A stretch of DNA of 64,000 nucleotides from Paracentrotus lividus (GCA_940671915.1 CALNVZ010000041.1:330941-394940); one strand, 5' to 3'; numbered from the stretch's first letter, positions 21,909-35,348 are shown. Translations and numbers: made by a program. Notes: generated from the letters alone by a model not told the origin.

Positions 21909-24900
21909 TTAAACTAAACATGGACTGATCCATGTTATCAATGATATATCTCTTTCGTTTCTCTTTAATTTGACGCTGGAATTCTTGTGGCAACTTCCCG
22001 AGTCCTGTGAATGAATGACCTTTATAAAAGAAGATTGGGGACCTGTAGAAAGATATGGTTCAGAAGTCCAGTTTGTGTTTGTCTGTGGTGTCCATTGTGG
22101 TTGTTGTGCGGGAGAGTACCAATGTAGCATCTGACGTTCATGTTGCTAAGGGAAGTTATTTATGCCTATTTGTGTCCATTCATTTTCTGTAATTCTTCAA
22201 GAAACCACCACACCATTGTTCCCAATTTGAGGCCACGGTTGTCTCATTTGGCAGAACCTTAACGTCAAGGTTGACCTATTAAAATAAGTGCATTATTAAT
22301 CAAACGTTATACAGACAATCTAATGTTTGCATGAGAATTTTTACATCACCAGATGGTTCTATACATTGGGAAGAAATTTTGAAAACAAATTTATTCTCCA
22401 TCTTGATCTCTTCCAACTAAATTGGAGAGCAAACTCTTTTCTTTACATTTGATGGTTTTCAAGTTGGAATGCCTGAAGCCAGATTTATCTGGAATGGTGC
22501 AAATTTGAAACTGTTAGGGGCACCATAATTAATTGAATCTTTTAATTTGCTTTTTTGTAATTACATGAGTCTTGAAGTTGGGTGTCAAAAAACTTTTTGC
22601 TTAATCTTCCGTAATCAAAAATCTAATTTTCATTGTTTTTTTTTTTTTTTTTTTTTTTGTTTGTTTTTTTGGGTGGGGCAATTAAAATGGTTAGCAACAT
22701 TTCAGTCAAAATGGTAGGAGATCAATAAGTGTTAGCAATAAAAGTTAAATTAATCACTCATTATTGCAATTTAGCTGATAACACAAATTGTATTGAATTT
22801 GTACACAAAATCACGTTTTTGAGCAATTTTGGGTCTGTCGCACGAGTGCAGATTTATGCCACCATGTGAACCGGGTACCGGGGGTCTCAGAAGATGCGCA
22901 AGTCTTCAAAGAAAAAAAAAAACTCACTAAACGCCATGCCATACCATGACGCGCAAAAAATTAAAATTATTGCAAAAAATGTTGAGGGGGGGGGGGGGCT
23001 AATTCAGCCCCCTGCCCTGGGCAGATTATTGTTAATAGTCCTCAGGGAAAGGATTTACATGATAATTGTAAATGGCCATAATGTTTTCTGAGTGTATGAG
23101 GAGATGAAAATAATATGAATTACAGGAGAAAATTAAGGCTTTTATATGGATATAAAAAGGAATAAAAAGAGAATCTCGCCAAAAAGCAAGGATGCTTGAT
23201 AGAGTAGGCTGGTAAAACAATGGCTGTATATAAAGCGAGGTTGGTCGGTATTATAATTGAAAAGACATTGATACTTACAGGAGGGATAGGGTCTTGCTCA
23301 TCGTTTGATAGATTGGTGTCTCCATGAGGTTCGATCTGCTGGTTAGCAAGTGTGGCATCCTTAGCCATCAAAATATCGAGTGGTGGCCAATGATGATGTG
23401 AACCATCTATTAAAGACAAATGCTAATGTCATGAGCATATATTTTTAAAATAAATAAGCCAAGATAAAATATGTATATTAATAATAACAATAACTTGAAT
23501 TTATAAAGCGCCTTTTCACAATAGATACAAAGCGCATACATAGGAAATAACACATGAATTATACAATGAAATACAGAATGAAATACAAAGCGTAAAAAAC
23601 AAACATTGTACATGTAAATAAATTAGAAAAGATGTGTTTTCAGATGCTTCTTGAATGAAAAAGATTTTTACAGTTTTTTTTTAGTGCCTTTGGTATTGAG
23701 TTCCAGGTCTTGGATGCCACCAGCAAAAAAGCCCTATCACCTATTTGTTTCCTAGTTAGGGGACAGTTTTAAGAGTGTTACTGACTGAACGAGTATTGTA
23801 CATTAATGCGATATTTGAGAAAATTGAGGTATACTGGAGCTAGATTGCAAAAGACTTCTGGGCTACTTTGACACCTGACAAGACTAATGGAGGGGTTGAC
23901 CGCATGTGATCCATTTAATACAAAACAAAAAAGTCAAGTTCTCATTTAAAAATCTCATTATTAAGCAATTACGCTAATGTATTCATAACATCAAGGTTTG
24001 CTGAAGTGAATAAAGTAAATAATGTCAAAAACTGCTAACATTTGTTTGAAAAGCCCCAAAGTAAAAGCATCACATGGTTATACATTACTATTTTTCATTA
24101 TTAAAACTTACCATCTTCTACTTGGAAAGAGTTGAGCAACTCCATCCACTCCTGATGCTCTGATTCATTAAGATATGGTCGGTACTTTGCCATGTCTCTA
24201 TGAAGACGGTCGATGTGCAGATCCTCTACCTTCCTCTCAACAACTTGCGGGTACCAGTAGGGTGTCCTGTAAGTATGTGGCTGGCCTCTCCTATTGTTGA
24301 CTGCCATGCAGGGCTGCTGCTCCACTTCTTAGTTTGAATGACAGCCTTTCCTTCTACTTTGGTAATTTTGAACTGGTGGGGAAAGCTATGGTGTGAGGGT
24401 TTGTTTATTTGGGTGTGTAGCCAATCCCTGACATTGTACATGGTATGTATTCTTTCAGCCGAAGTGTTTGGTTTATTATACGACTTAGGAATGTGATGAA
24501 GTAATGATGAAAGTGTAGGAATGTTATGCTTTGATGTATGCGTCGATATCCGGCTAAAGAGTTGGTCGATGTCTTCATGTGTGTGCCCCTTCTTCAAAAA
24601 GCATAGCTTCACCTAAAAATGAATTAAAAAAGAAAGACAATATTGACATGATTAACCGACTGCAATTCACAGAATTTTTATACAAACTGTTGATTTATAA
24701 ATTTACTTCATTTTATCATCCTAGTTGTTCTACGGCAAAGGTACTGGGAGCCAAACCATCTTGAAAATCATTATAACAACATCGTGTTATGTCATTTTGT
24801 ACTATTGTGCAAATATTGGTTGCGATCTTTGGTCAAGTCCTTGGGGGTGGGCATAATGCCCCCCCCCCCCCGACTGACAAGGTACTCAAAATAAACCAGG

Positions 24901-27900
24901 ACTATCAGGGATAAATTGATAATTATATGGATAGATTATAGAAATGAATTATGTCTATTTCCAGATTGATCCTAACCAGTCTTATAATTGAATTCTTCAT
25001 TTACTTTTACCTTTTTGAAAACATTGAGCTCCACCAACAGGGCACACAGACCAAGGATACACTGGTTTTTATTTTCTCTCCAGCAATTGTCCAACTGGAG
25101 ATACAAAGTATCAGGAAGATTTGTCGAGTATTTGTTCAGAACCTGAAGAAGAATAGTCGCTGTCAGGTTAGAGTCATGAGGGAATTCTTTGACATCAACA
25201 AACATGTGTTGGCCCCTCCCATGAACAATTGCCCCGGTGATATGTGTAGGTAGCCTCCATGCAGATGATACTGATTTTGACGTTCGGAAGAATTTGGGTA
25301 TTCGGGTCGATTTTTGGTCCATGCCGTCGATGATCACGCTGATGTATTTCTCTGGGTTCTGTCGTGCCTTATGAGCATGCTTGTAATATTTCAACCTTTC
25401 TGTTCTGTAGAAATGATACAAAATTGATATACATGTATACATGAATATGAGGACAGTAATAAGTATGTATAATTTCATGAAAGGAAAACAAAAATGATAT
25501 GTCCTGTAATACAGAAAAAGGTGGCTGTTATTTACATGATGTCAATGCAATATCTTGAAACCTTACCTAATGTGTTTATGCCCACATAGCTAATACTACC
25601 ACTACAACCTGTAAATGTACTGAATACTAAATAGAATCATGTGAATAAAAGAGATATACTAATATTTTCCGAAAAATCTCATCTCAAATCAATTATGTTA
25701 ATGTCAAATCAAAGATTTGCGCTCATTATTTAAATGAAGCCCCAAAATTGCTGATTTTCTGGGGGGTTTTGTTTACAGACTCTTAGTAGGAGTCTGATGA
25801 AATTTTGTTAAAAATAATATTCTGTATATTTTTTTTTTCTTATAAATATATTCTATTTTTTTTTTTAAGTTCCAAAGTATTTCTTTGTTTTTTATTGTTT
25901 TTTCGATGGAAATCATCTAAGACACTATTTAAATCATAACCAACATGAAATTAATTGAATTTGATCACTAAAGGAGAATTGTCCCTTTGTAGAAAGTTGG
26001 CTTACTGTGAATGCAGAAAAATCAAATAAGCACATTAGTGAAGATTTGGTGAAAATCGGATAAATGATAAGAAAGTTATGAGTATTTGAATATTGAGATC
26101 TCTAATGACATAGGAAATCTCCCATTGGCAACGCGGTCACCATTTGTGATGTCACAAAGGGAGAACTCCCCATATGGTGTGCACAAAAGCAATTCAAAAT
26201 GTCACTTTATTTTCATTCTAATGATAAAAACAGCTTTTCTTTTCATGATATATTATGACTTTCATATATTTACAAGTCATCCCATAAAAAGATTCTTTAT
26301 TCTCTTTATTCTCCCTTTAGAATCAAGAAAAAAGAGGATTTTAGTACAATGTGTACAATAGGTATGGTAAAGATCTCCCTGCATTACATCACACATCATG
26401 GTCGCGTTGCCAATTGGAGGATCTCCATATCATAAGTGATCTCAAAATAAAAAAAATTCATATCTCTTTTATTCATAGCCTGATTTTTTTTAGACTTCCC
26501 CAATGTTTTGGGGGTTTGTCTCCATTCACTGAAGCTAAATTTCTCTGAGGGGATAATTCCCCTTTTAAAAAAAATTAATGATACATTTATGAAGTTTGGG
26601 CAGAAGCACAATTTGTATTGGATTTTTAAACTATGTGTTTGAGCAACTTCAGGTTTGGACACAACTGTTACAAAATTTTGCATAACCCCTCCCCCCCCCC
26701 CCCATTCCCCTCCCCGTCATATTTTGGGTTAAGCACCTATTAGTTTTCAAAATCTCGGCAATTCCTGTCCGACTAACTCCAATAGACTGCGGCATTATTG
26801 GGACCTCATTCTTGGTGCTGTGAACAAAATTATGAAAAAATCTGACTCTAATGGTTATTACTGTAATACAATTTTGAAGAGTATTACCGATTAAATTTTA
26901 ATCATTATATTAACATATTTTGATTGGTATTATTTGGAAAATTGTCTTGATGGTTTACAATATGCATGCTCAAGGCCAAGGTCAAAAAGATTGTGACCCC
27001 GGTCACATGTGTGACTTCCAACAAAACGGCGGAGATTTTGAAAGTGTCAATTTACATCATTTTGAAATTCCTGTGAGTTTTATAACATCGGCTCGCGAAC
27101 AGATGGGGGCGCGGGGGGGGTGAGGGACTAAACTTATTGCCTTATGGAGATGTGCATTATGGAATTTGTTTAACCCAAGAAATACACTGGATAGGACAAA
27201 TCTCTCTAAAAATGTTTTTTTAAATCTATATATTCTATAGTGGTAGAAAATATAGCGTTGCGTTTGGCTTAGTCTAGTACCAAATGACCTACCTTCAAAA
27301 AGTTATGTTTGTACATATGTAAATATAACTTTCGGTTTTTGGGAGGGTAAAGCCCATGTTAAATGGAATGGGAGGAGTGTAATCGATTCTATCGATTGCC
27401 TTGTTGCGCTAGCGCGTAATAACAGTAAAATGGCGCGCCAGATAAGTTAATAACAATGGATACGAGGAGCAACAATATAAACGTCACAATAGCTTATTAG
27501 CACCAAAAAATTGCAAACAAAAACCAGATTCGGCAGGTCAAAGATCTATGGGTCTATTTACTACAATAAATAGTGAACTCTCCATCTTGCAACATTACTG
27601 GACTATATGAACTCCAAATACTAAATTATCCCCGCGTGCAGATCTATTTCACCTCGGCCTGCGGCCTCGGAGAAACAATCTGCACTCGGATAATTTTAGT
27701 ATTTGTCGTACATATAATCCAGTATATTGCGCGATAGATTGTACACTATTTACATAATATCATTGATGTCGGGTCACGTTGTGTGACATTTTAGTGAATC
27801 GCATGTGTGACATATAGCAAACTGTACAGGAAATGAAAATATTATACATATACAGTTAATGTACATTTTGAGGGGGTTCCATGATGGCCCTCCCCCGAAG

Positions 27901-29158
27901 ATCCCGACTGCCGATTGCGCAAGTGCGCCAAAATTTGCATGATGGTAGTGTGCGATGTTAGCAACGAGACTGCACTGTTAAATTGTAAATAATAATGGAA
28001 TAGGGTGTACCGCAGAAGGAACTTTAAAGACTTACTTTTGCTGTGTCAGATGAACCTCTCTCTTTTTGATGCAGCTTTTGCCTGGCTTCCTTGTCATTGT
28101 CTTTTCCATGCTCTGCTTAAAGCTGTGTGCATCGTGTTGGGAGAAGGAAAAATTTAATTTGGATTCACAGTTAGATAATATGAAAGCCTGAATCCTATAA
28201 CTGTAACAAAGAAAGTTATATTACATGGAATCTCGTTTTTAATGTCTTTATTTCACGATATATAGTATAAAAAGATAAGACGGGGACCCGACTCAGCTTT
28301 GTGTGCACTAGGCGTTCACATGGAAAACCAAATGGGATTCTCTTGTGTGGGTGATACACACAGATCGCTACGGGTCCATTCATGCGGGAAGTTCGGGGGA
28401 CAGGACAAACCCAGCAAAGGTCTCAAACCGTTACAAATTTGTTTGATTCAAACGTTTCACTGAAATTCACCGGAAATCGTGAAAGGAATATCACAAAATC
28501 TCTCACACATGTCTTTTAGCGCGTACAATGTGAACAACATGAGACTATATTTAATCGGTTTTATGCCGATTTTTTTTTTGTTACCAAAACTATACACCAG
28601 GTTTAAGTTCAGTACATGTATCGCATTTGGAAAATCTATTTACCTGGAATTCATGTAAAATTTGTCTTGGCTCAAAATATACTTTCTTTCATGACTTTGC
28701 ATTTTTTGTATGAGGTTTCACATTATATATCGGGTATATCATTACTGCATCATAAAAATCCCATTGACAATTTAAAATTATGCATTTGGGTTGCAGCTAA
28801 ATCTGTAGATATGATAACAAGAAGTTTATTGGTGAGTTTGAGGTGGCAGTTTAACCCTAATCAGGCTCGCATGATCAGCGGCCGAGATCTGGGGGGGGGG
28901 GGGGGCTGAGGGGGGAGTTGATTCAACAACCCCCCCGCCCCCCCCCCCCCATAGGAGAGCCAAAAAAGCTCGGCCTGATTAGGGTTAAGATTGCAGAAAA
29001 GGTAGTTTCCACCAACCTGTTTTTTTACTGGTAGTCATAGAATTTTTTTTTTTTTTTTTTTTTTGTTGTACCTGCTTTCTGATTTTCCAAAATTCTGATA
29101 CCAATTTCTCAAAAGTATTTTCCACTTTTGCAATTGATGTATTATTGGACATGTATGT
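21909..29158 (-). CDS. DUF7869-type, transposase-like protein; partial gene of six visible exons
   Basis: Exons inferred 5' to 3': 29072-29158, 28036-28115, 25011-25404, 24112-24612, 23279-23406 and 21909-22145. All have AG/GT edges and compatible phases. The N-terminus lies further upstream, probably past the N gap. Order in the partial protein: basic, charged helical region (residues 1-75), KYISVIIDGMDQ (Asp about 82), LYLQLDNCWRENKNQ (Asp about 161), KKGHTHEDIDQLFSRIS (Glu about 200), then a basic region, and a Pro/Gln-rich tail ending WISPCLV. From memory, DUF7869 is an uncharacterised domain frequent in repeat-rich invertebrate genomes. The three acidic motifs resemble an RNase H-fold DDE active site, so a transposase role is inferred. 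Exon 24112-24612 holds one apparent 1-base frame change near 24325-24335. Much of the gene recurs in the 29263-35091 copy. Confidence 0.7.
23480..23800 (-). pseudogene. LINE 3' end remnant (CR1/L2-like C-terminus and tail)
   Basis: On the minus strand 23650-23770 encodes KQIGDRAFLLVASKTWNSIP followed by KALKK, the GDRAF...WNSLP motif common at the C-terminus of CR1/L2-type LINE polyproteins. Downstream on the same strand comes a tail with TTATAAAGCGCC-type sequence and ATA/AAC repeats. It lies in an intron of the DUF7869-type gene. A second, noisier copy is at about 29290-29480. Confidence 0.65.
25970..26565. mobile_element. 596-bp MITE in an intron of the DUF7869-type gene
   Basis: Ends AAAGGAGAATTGTCCC and, reversed, AAAGGGGAATTATCCC. 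Subterminal inverted pieces lie inside: GATCTCTAATGACATAGGAAATCTCC-type sequence at the left against GGAGGATCTCCATATCATAA-type sequence at the right, both near the shared CAACGCG. A TA at each edge is compatible with a 2-bp target duplication. A second copy lies in the tandem duplicate at about 31826-32480. Confidence 0.65.
27598..27725. repeat. Hairpin with CTCGGCCTGCGGCCTCGG centre
   Basis: ATACTAAATTATCC with GTGCAGAT at the left pairs with ATCTGCACTCGGATAATTTT and AGTAT at the right, around a central palindrome CCTCGGCCTGCGGCCTCGG. The style is like the hairpin at 10883-10983. It is repeated in the tandem copy near 33466-33570. Confidence 0.6.
28855..28984. mobile_element. 130-bp MITE with TTAA target duplication (piggyBac-like)
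   Basis: Ends are CCCTAATCAGGC and its reverse complement GCCTGATTAGGG, each flanked by TTAA (28851-28854 and 28985-28988). TTAA duplication and CCCT ends are the usual signs of the piggyBac superfamily, with Kolobok as the other TTAA family. The centre is G-run and C-run sequence without coding capacity. The matching copy in the duplicate is at 34697-34819. Confidence 0.75.
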
Positions 29159-29262
29159 CTGTTAACCTTAAAAAAATAGAAGTATCTTTAGGAAAGAGGG
29201 GTAGTAGCTTGCAAGTCTTGTCACAAAATGAAAAACTTTAAATATTAATCCACACAACTTGT

Positions 29263-32200
29263 GAAATACAGAATGAAAGTACAAAGCGTAAATAAACAAA
29301 CATTTACATGTCAAATAAATTAGGAAAAGATCGTGTTTTCAGAGCTTCTTGCAATGAAAAAAGATTTTACAGGTTTTTTTTTAGTGCCTTTGGATTGAGT
29401 TCCAGAGTCTTGGATGCCACCAGCAAAAAGCGCCTATCACCTATTTGTTTCCTAGTTAGAGGGACAGTTTTTAAGGAGGTGTTACTGACTGAACGAGTTA
29501 TTGTACTACTTAATGGCGATATTTGAGAAAATGAGGTATATGGAGCTAGATTGCAAAAGACGTTCTGGGCTACTTTTACCACCTGACAAGACTAATGGAG
29601 GGTCGTTGGACCGCATTGATCCATTTAATACAAACAAAAAAAGTCCAAGTTCGGCATCATTTAAAAATCTGCATTATTAAGCAATTACGACAATGTATTC
29701 AAACATCAAGGTTGCTGAATGCAATAAAAGTATAAAATGTTCAAAACTGCTAACATTTGTTTTGAAAGCCCCAAAGTAAAAGCATCACCATGGTTATACA
29801 TACTATTTCATATTAAAACTACCATCTTCTAACTTGGAAGAGTTTGAGCAAACTTTCCAATCCACTCCTGATGCTCTGATTTCAATTAACGATAATGTCG
29901 CGTACTTTGCCATTCTCTATGAAGACGGTTCGAATGTGCAGATCCTCTACCTTCCTGCTCAACAACTTGCGGTACCAGTAGAGGGTCCTGTAAAGTAGTG
30001 GTCTGGCCTCTCCTGGATTTATTGACTTGCCATCCAGGGCTGCTGCTCCACTTCTTAGTTGAATTGACACTCCTTTCCTTCTACTTTTGGTAATTTTGAA
30101 CTGGTGGGGAAAGCTCTATGGTTGAGGGGTTTGTATTTGGGATGCTTGTAGCCAATCCCTTGACATTGTACATGCGTATGTATTCTTTCAGGCCGAAGTG
30201 TTTGGTGTTTCATTAACGACCTTAGGAATGTGAGAAGTAATATGAAAGTGTCAGAATGTTATGCTTTGATTATGCGTCGGATATCCGCTAAGGTTGGTCG
30301 CATTGTCTCATGGTGTGCCCCTTCTTCAAAAAGCAATAGCTTCACCTAAAATGAATTTAAAAAAAGAAAGACAAATTGACTATGATACACGACTCAATTC
30401 CACAGAATTTTTATACAAAACTGTTGATTATAAATTTACTTCATTTTATCATCCTAGTTGATTCTACGCAAAGTACTGGGAGCAAACCATCTTGAAAATC
30501 ATGGTGCTAAACAACATCGCTGTTATTCATTTGTTACTATTGTGCAAATATTGGTGCGATCCTGTTGGTTCAAGTCCTTGGGGGTGGTGATAATGCCCCC
30601 CCCCCCCGACACCAGGAGCATACAGGACTACATAATATTGGTGTTAAAGTGTTAGTGTCTTACCAGTCTTTGAATTTCATTATTTACTTGAAATAGCACA
30701 AACAGGCCGACAAATACAGGGTTTTTCCTACGATGTCCAATGTAAATGATCAATATTCATGCAAATATGAATACAACTAAAACAATAACCACTCTACAGT
30801 CATCAACAGATATCTCTGATACGCTAACCATACTGTATAGATTGAACTCAACTTACTTTAAAATCATTAGCCACAAGCACAAGACCAAAGAGATAATACA
30901 CAGTCATTTTATCTAAATCAAACGATGATACAAGTATAGGAGATTTGTTCGAGTATTGTTCAGAACTCTGAAGAGAAAGTACGTGCTGTCAGGTTTAGAG
31001 TCATGAGGAATCTTTTGACATCAACAAACATGTGTTGGCCCCTCCCATGGAACACAATTGCCCCGGTGATATGTGTAGGTAGCCTCCATGGCGATGATTA
31101 CGTGATTTTGACGTTCGGAGAGAATTTGGGTATTCGCGGTTCGTTTTTGGTCCATGCGTCGATGATCACGCTGATGTATTCTCTGGGTTCTTGTCGTGCC
31201 TTGGATGAGCATGCTTGTAATATGTTCAACCTTATCTGTTCTGTAAGAATGATACAAAATGAATATAACATGTTATTTTACATGAATATTACGGGACAGT
31301 AATAAGTATGTTAATTTCATGAAAGGAAAACAAAAATGATATTGTCCGTAATAACAGAAAAACGTGGCTGATTATCATTACATGGATGTCAATGCATATA
31401 TCTTGAAACCTTACCTAATGTGTTTATGCCCACCATAGCTATACTACCACCTACACCTGTAATGTACCTGAAATAAATAGAATCATGTGATAAAGGATAT
31501 ACTAATATTTCCGAAAAATCTTCATCTCCAAATCAATTATGTTACATGTTCAAATCAGAAGATTTGCGCTTATTATTTAACATGAGGAGCCCCAAAATTG
31601 CTGATTTTCTGGCGGGGTTTTGTTTTACAGGACTCTTAGTAGAGCTGATTGAAATTTTGTTAAAAATAATATTCTGTACTATTTTTTTTTTTTCTTTTAG
31701 AATATATTCTATTTTTTTTTTTATAGTTCCAAGAGCCTATTTCTTTGTTTTTATTGTTTTTCGATGATCATCTTTAAGACACTATTAAATCTAACCAACA
31801 TGAAACTTATTGAATTTGATCACTAAGAGTAGAATTGTCCCTTTGTAGAAAGTTGGGCTTACTGTGAATGCAGAAAAAGTCAATAAGCACGATAGTGAAG
31901 ATTGTTGGTGAAAATCGGTATTAAATGATAGAAAGGTTTATGGAGTATCTTTGAATATTGAGATCTCTAATGACATAGGAAATCTCCACAATTGGCAACG
32001 CGGTCCACCATTTGTCGATTACAAGGAGAACCTCTCCCATATGGTGTGCACAAAAGCAATTCAAAATGTCACTTTATTTTCATTCTAATCTGATAAAAAC
32101 AGGCTTTTCTTTTCATGATATATTATGACTTTCAGTATATTTACAAGTCATCCATAAAAGATTCTTATTCTCTTTATTCTCCTTTAGAATCAAGAAAAAG

Positions 32201-35091
32201 AGGATTTTAGTACAATGTTGTACAATAGGTATGGTAAAGATCTCCTTCTGCCTTACATCACACAATCATGGTCGCGTGCCATTGGAGGATCTCCATATCA
32301 TAAGTGATCTCAAAATAATAAAAAATTCATATCTCTTTTATGTCATGAGCCGTGATTTTTTTTATTTCCCAATGTGGGACATACCGTCTCACACATATCA
32401 TACGAACGCTCTATGATAACGACGGGTTTGTCTGCCATTCACTGAAGTAAATCTTCTCGAGGGATACATTCCCCTTTTAAAAAAAATTAATGATAACATT
32501 TATGAAGTTTGCGGCAGACAGCAAATTTTTGTATTGGCATTTTTAATACTATGTGTTTGAAGCACTTCAGGTTTGACACAATGTTTACAAAATTTTGCAT
32601 AACCCCTCCCCCCACCCCCCATTCCCCTCCCCGTCATTTTGGGTAAGCCACCTATTAGTTTTCGAAATCTCAGGCAATTTCCTGTCCGACTTAACTCCAA
32701 TTAGACTGCGGTATTTTGGGACCATTCTTGTGTGTGACAAAATTATGAAAAATCTGACTTAATTGGTTATTACTGTAATACAATTTTGAAGATATTACCG
32801 ATTAAATTTTTATATTATATTAACATATTTTGTTGGTTATTATTTGGAAATATTTCTTGATGGTTTACAATATGCATGTCAAGGCCAGAGGTCAAAAGAT
32901 GTGGGTCACATATGTGACTTCACAAACGGCGGGATTTTGAAAGTCAATTTCACATTTTGAAATTCCTGTGAGTTTTTTAAAATAATGATAAACTTATTGC
33001 CTATGAGATGTGCATTATGGATTTGTTAACCAAGAAATCCACTGGATAGGACAATCTCTCTAAAAATGTTTTTTTAATCTATATATTCTATAGTGGTAGA
33101 AAAATATAGCGTTGCGTTTGGCTTAGTCAGTACCAAATGACCTACCTTCAAAAGTTATGTTTGTACATATGTAATATAACTTTCGGTTTTTGGGAGGGTA
33201 AAGCCCATGTTAAATGGAATGGGAGGAGGTAATCGATTCTATCGATTGCCTTGTTGCGCTAGCGCGTAATAACAGTAAAATGGCGCGCCAGAAAGTTAAT
33301 AACAATGGATACGAGGAGCAACAATATAACGTCACAATAGCTTTATTAGCACCAAAAAATTGCAAACAAAAACCAGATTCGGCAGGTCAAAGATCTATGG
33401 GTCTATTTACTACAATAAATAGTGAACGCTCCATCTTGCAACATTACTGGACTATATGAACTCCAAATACTAATTATCCCCGCGTGCAGATCTATTTCAC
33501 CTCGGCCTGCGGCCTCGGAGAAACAATCTGCACTCGGATAATTTTAGTATTTGTCGTACATATAATCCAGTATATTGCGCGATAGATTGTACACTATTTA
33601 CATAATATCATTGATGTCGGGTCACGTTGTGTGACATTTTAGTGAATCGCATGTGTGACATATAGCAAACTGTACAGGAAATGAAAATATTATACATATA
33701 CAGTTAATGTACATTTGAGGGGGTTCCATGATGGCCCTCCCCCGAAGATCCCCGACTGCCGATTGCGCAAGTGCGCCAAAATTTGCATGATGGTAGTGTG
33801 CGATGTTAGCAACGAGACTGCACTGTTAAATTGTATAATAATAATGGATAGGGTGTACCGCAGAAGGAACTTTAAAGACTTACTTTTGCTGTGTCAGATG
33901 AACCTCTCTCTTTTGATGCAGCTTTTGCCTGGCTTCCTTGTCATTGTCTTTTCCATGCTCTGCTTAAAGCTGCTGTGCATCGTGTGGGAGAAGGAAAAAT
34001 TTAATTTGGATTCACAGTTAGATAATATGAAAGCCTGAATCCTATAACTGTAACAAAGAAAGTTATATTACATGGAATCTCGTTTTTAATGTCTTTATTT
34101 CACGATTATAGTATAAAAAGATAAGACGGGAGACCCGACTCAGCTTTGTGTGCCACTAGGCGTTCACATGGAAAACCAATGGGATTCTCTTGTGTGGGTG
34201 ATACACACAGATCGCTACGGTCCATTCATGCGGGAAGTTCGGGGACAGGACAAACCCAGCAAAGGTCTCAAAACCGTTACAAATTTGTTTGGATTCAAAC
34301 GTTTCACTGAAATTCACCGGAAATCGTGAAAGGAATATCACAAAATCTCTCACACATGTCTTTTAGCGCAATGTGAACAACATGAGACTATATTTAATCG
34401 GTTTTATGCCGATTTTTTTTTTTGTTACCAAAAACTATACACCAGGTTTAAGTTCAGTACATGTTCGCATTTGGAAAATCTATTTACCTGGAATTCATGT
34501 AAAATTTGTCTTGGCTCAAAATATACTTTCTTTCATGACTTTGCATTTTTGTATGAGGTTTCACATTATATATCGGGTATATCATTACTGCATCATAAAA
34601 AATCCCATTGACAATTTAAAATTATGCATTTGGGTTGCAGCTAAATCTGTAGAATGATAACAAGAAGTTTATTGGTGAGTTTGAGTGGCAGTTTAACCCT
34701 AATCAGGCTCGCATGATCAGCGGCCGAGATCTGAAGGGGGGGGGGGGCTGAGGGGCGGGAGTTGATTCAACAACCCCCCCCCCCCCCATAGGAGAGCCAA
34801 AAGCTCGGCCTGATTAGGTTTAAGATTGCAGAAAAGGTAGTTTCCACCAACCTGTTTTTTTACTGGTAGTCATAGAATTTTTTTTTTTTTTTTTTTGTGT
34901 ACCTGCTTTCTGATTTTCCAAAATTCTGATACCAATTTCTCAAAAGTATTTTCCACTTTTGCAATTGATGTATTATTGGACATGTATGTCTGTTAACCTT
35001 AAAAAAAAGAAGTATCTTTAGGAAAGAGGGTAGTAGCTTGCAAGTCTTGTCACAAAATGAAAAACTTTAAAATATTAATCCACACAACTTG
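29263..35091. repeat. 5.7-kb direct repeat, copy B (partly low-quality sequence)
   Basis: It repeats 23572-29262 in the same direction. From 29263 to about 33000 it differs from copy A mostly by single-base insertions and losses spread through every kind of sequence, including exons. From about 33000 to 35091 it is nearly identical to copy A. Exon counterparts are near 34905-34992, 33873-33952, 30940-31245 and 29825-30345, but reading frames in the noisy half are lost. This pattern fits uncorrected long-read gap filling better than evolution. Copy B should not be read as a second gene without verification. Confidence 0.75.
34697..34819. mobile_element. Second copy of the TTAA-flanked MITE
   Basis: The same CCCTAATCAGGC-ended element as at 28855-28984, flanked by TTAA at 34693-34696 and 34820-34823. 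It is present because of the 5.7-kb duplication, not as an independent insertion. The G and C runs in its centre have different lengths from copy A. Confidence 0.75.
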
Positions 35092-35212
35092 AAAAATTAA
35101 AACACAAAATCCAATTCCATCATGCTTGCATTTAGGATTAAGTTGTGTATCTTGAATATAAAAGAAAAGGTTTCTCAACAGAAGTGCCCAAGAAAGGAAG
35201 GGAGTCATCAAT

Positions 35213-35237
35213 NNNNNNNNNNNNNNNNNNNNNNNNN
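35213..35237. other. Assembly gap of 25 N
   Basis: Twenty-five N in a row. The fixed length matches a placeholder used by gap-filling software as I recall, and a second gap of the same length lies at 52658-52682. Upstream exons of both genes in the giant element could lie in the missing sequence. Confidence 0.95.
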
Positions 35238-35348
35238 ATTAAGATCATTCAAACAAAACTTGCTTGTAATTTTTTAATTGATGATCAATATTATCTGTCT
35301 TCCATATAGTGACAAAGATGAATTATAGACTTTTTTTAAATCACTTAG

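Larger units (their letters stand above)
23572..29262. repeat. 5.7-kb direct repeat, copy A
   Basis: The sequence from GAAATACAGAATGAAATACA at 23572 to the CACACAACTTG ending near 29262 reappears immediately as 29263-35091. Copy A holds the cleaner reading frames of the DUF7869-type exons, a LINE tail, and two or more MITEs. The join (CACACAACTTG followed by TGAAATACAG) shows no gap. Confidence 0.85.

Noticed and set aside
29263-35091. Copy B as a second DUF7869-type gene
   Set aside because: The dense single-base indels and the sudden change to near identity suggest sequencing or assembly error, not a separate gene.
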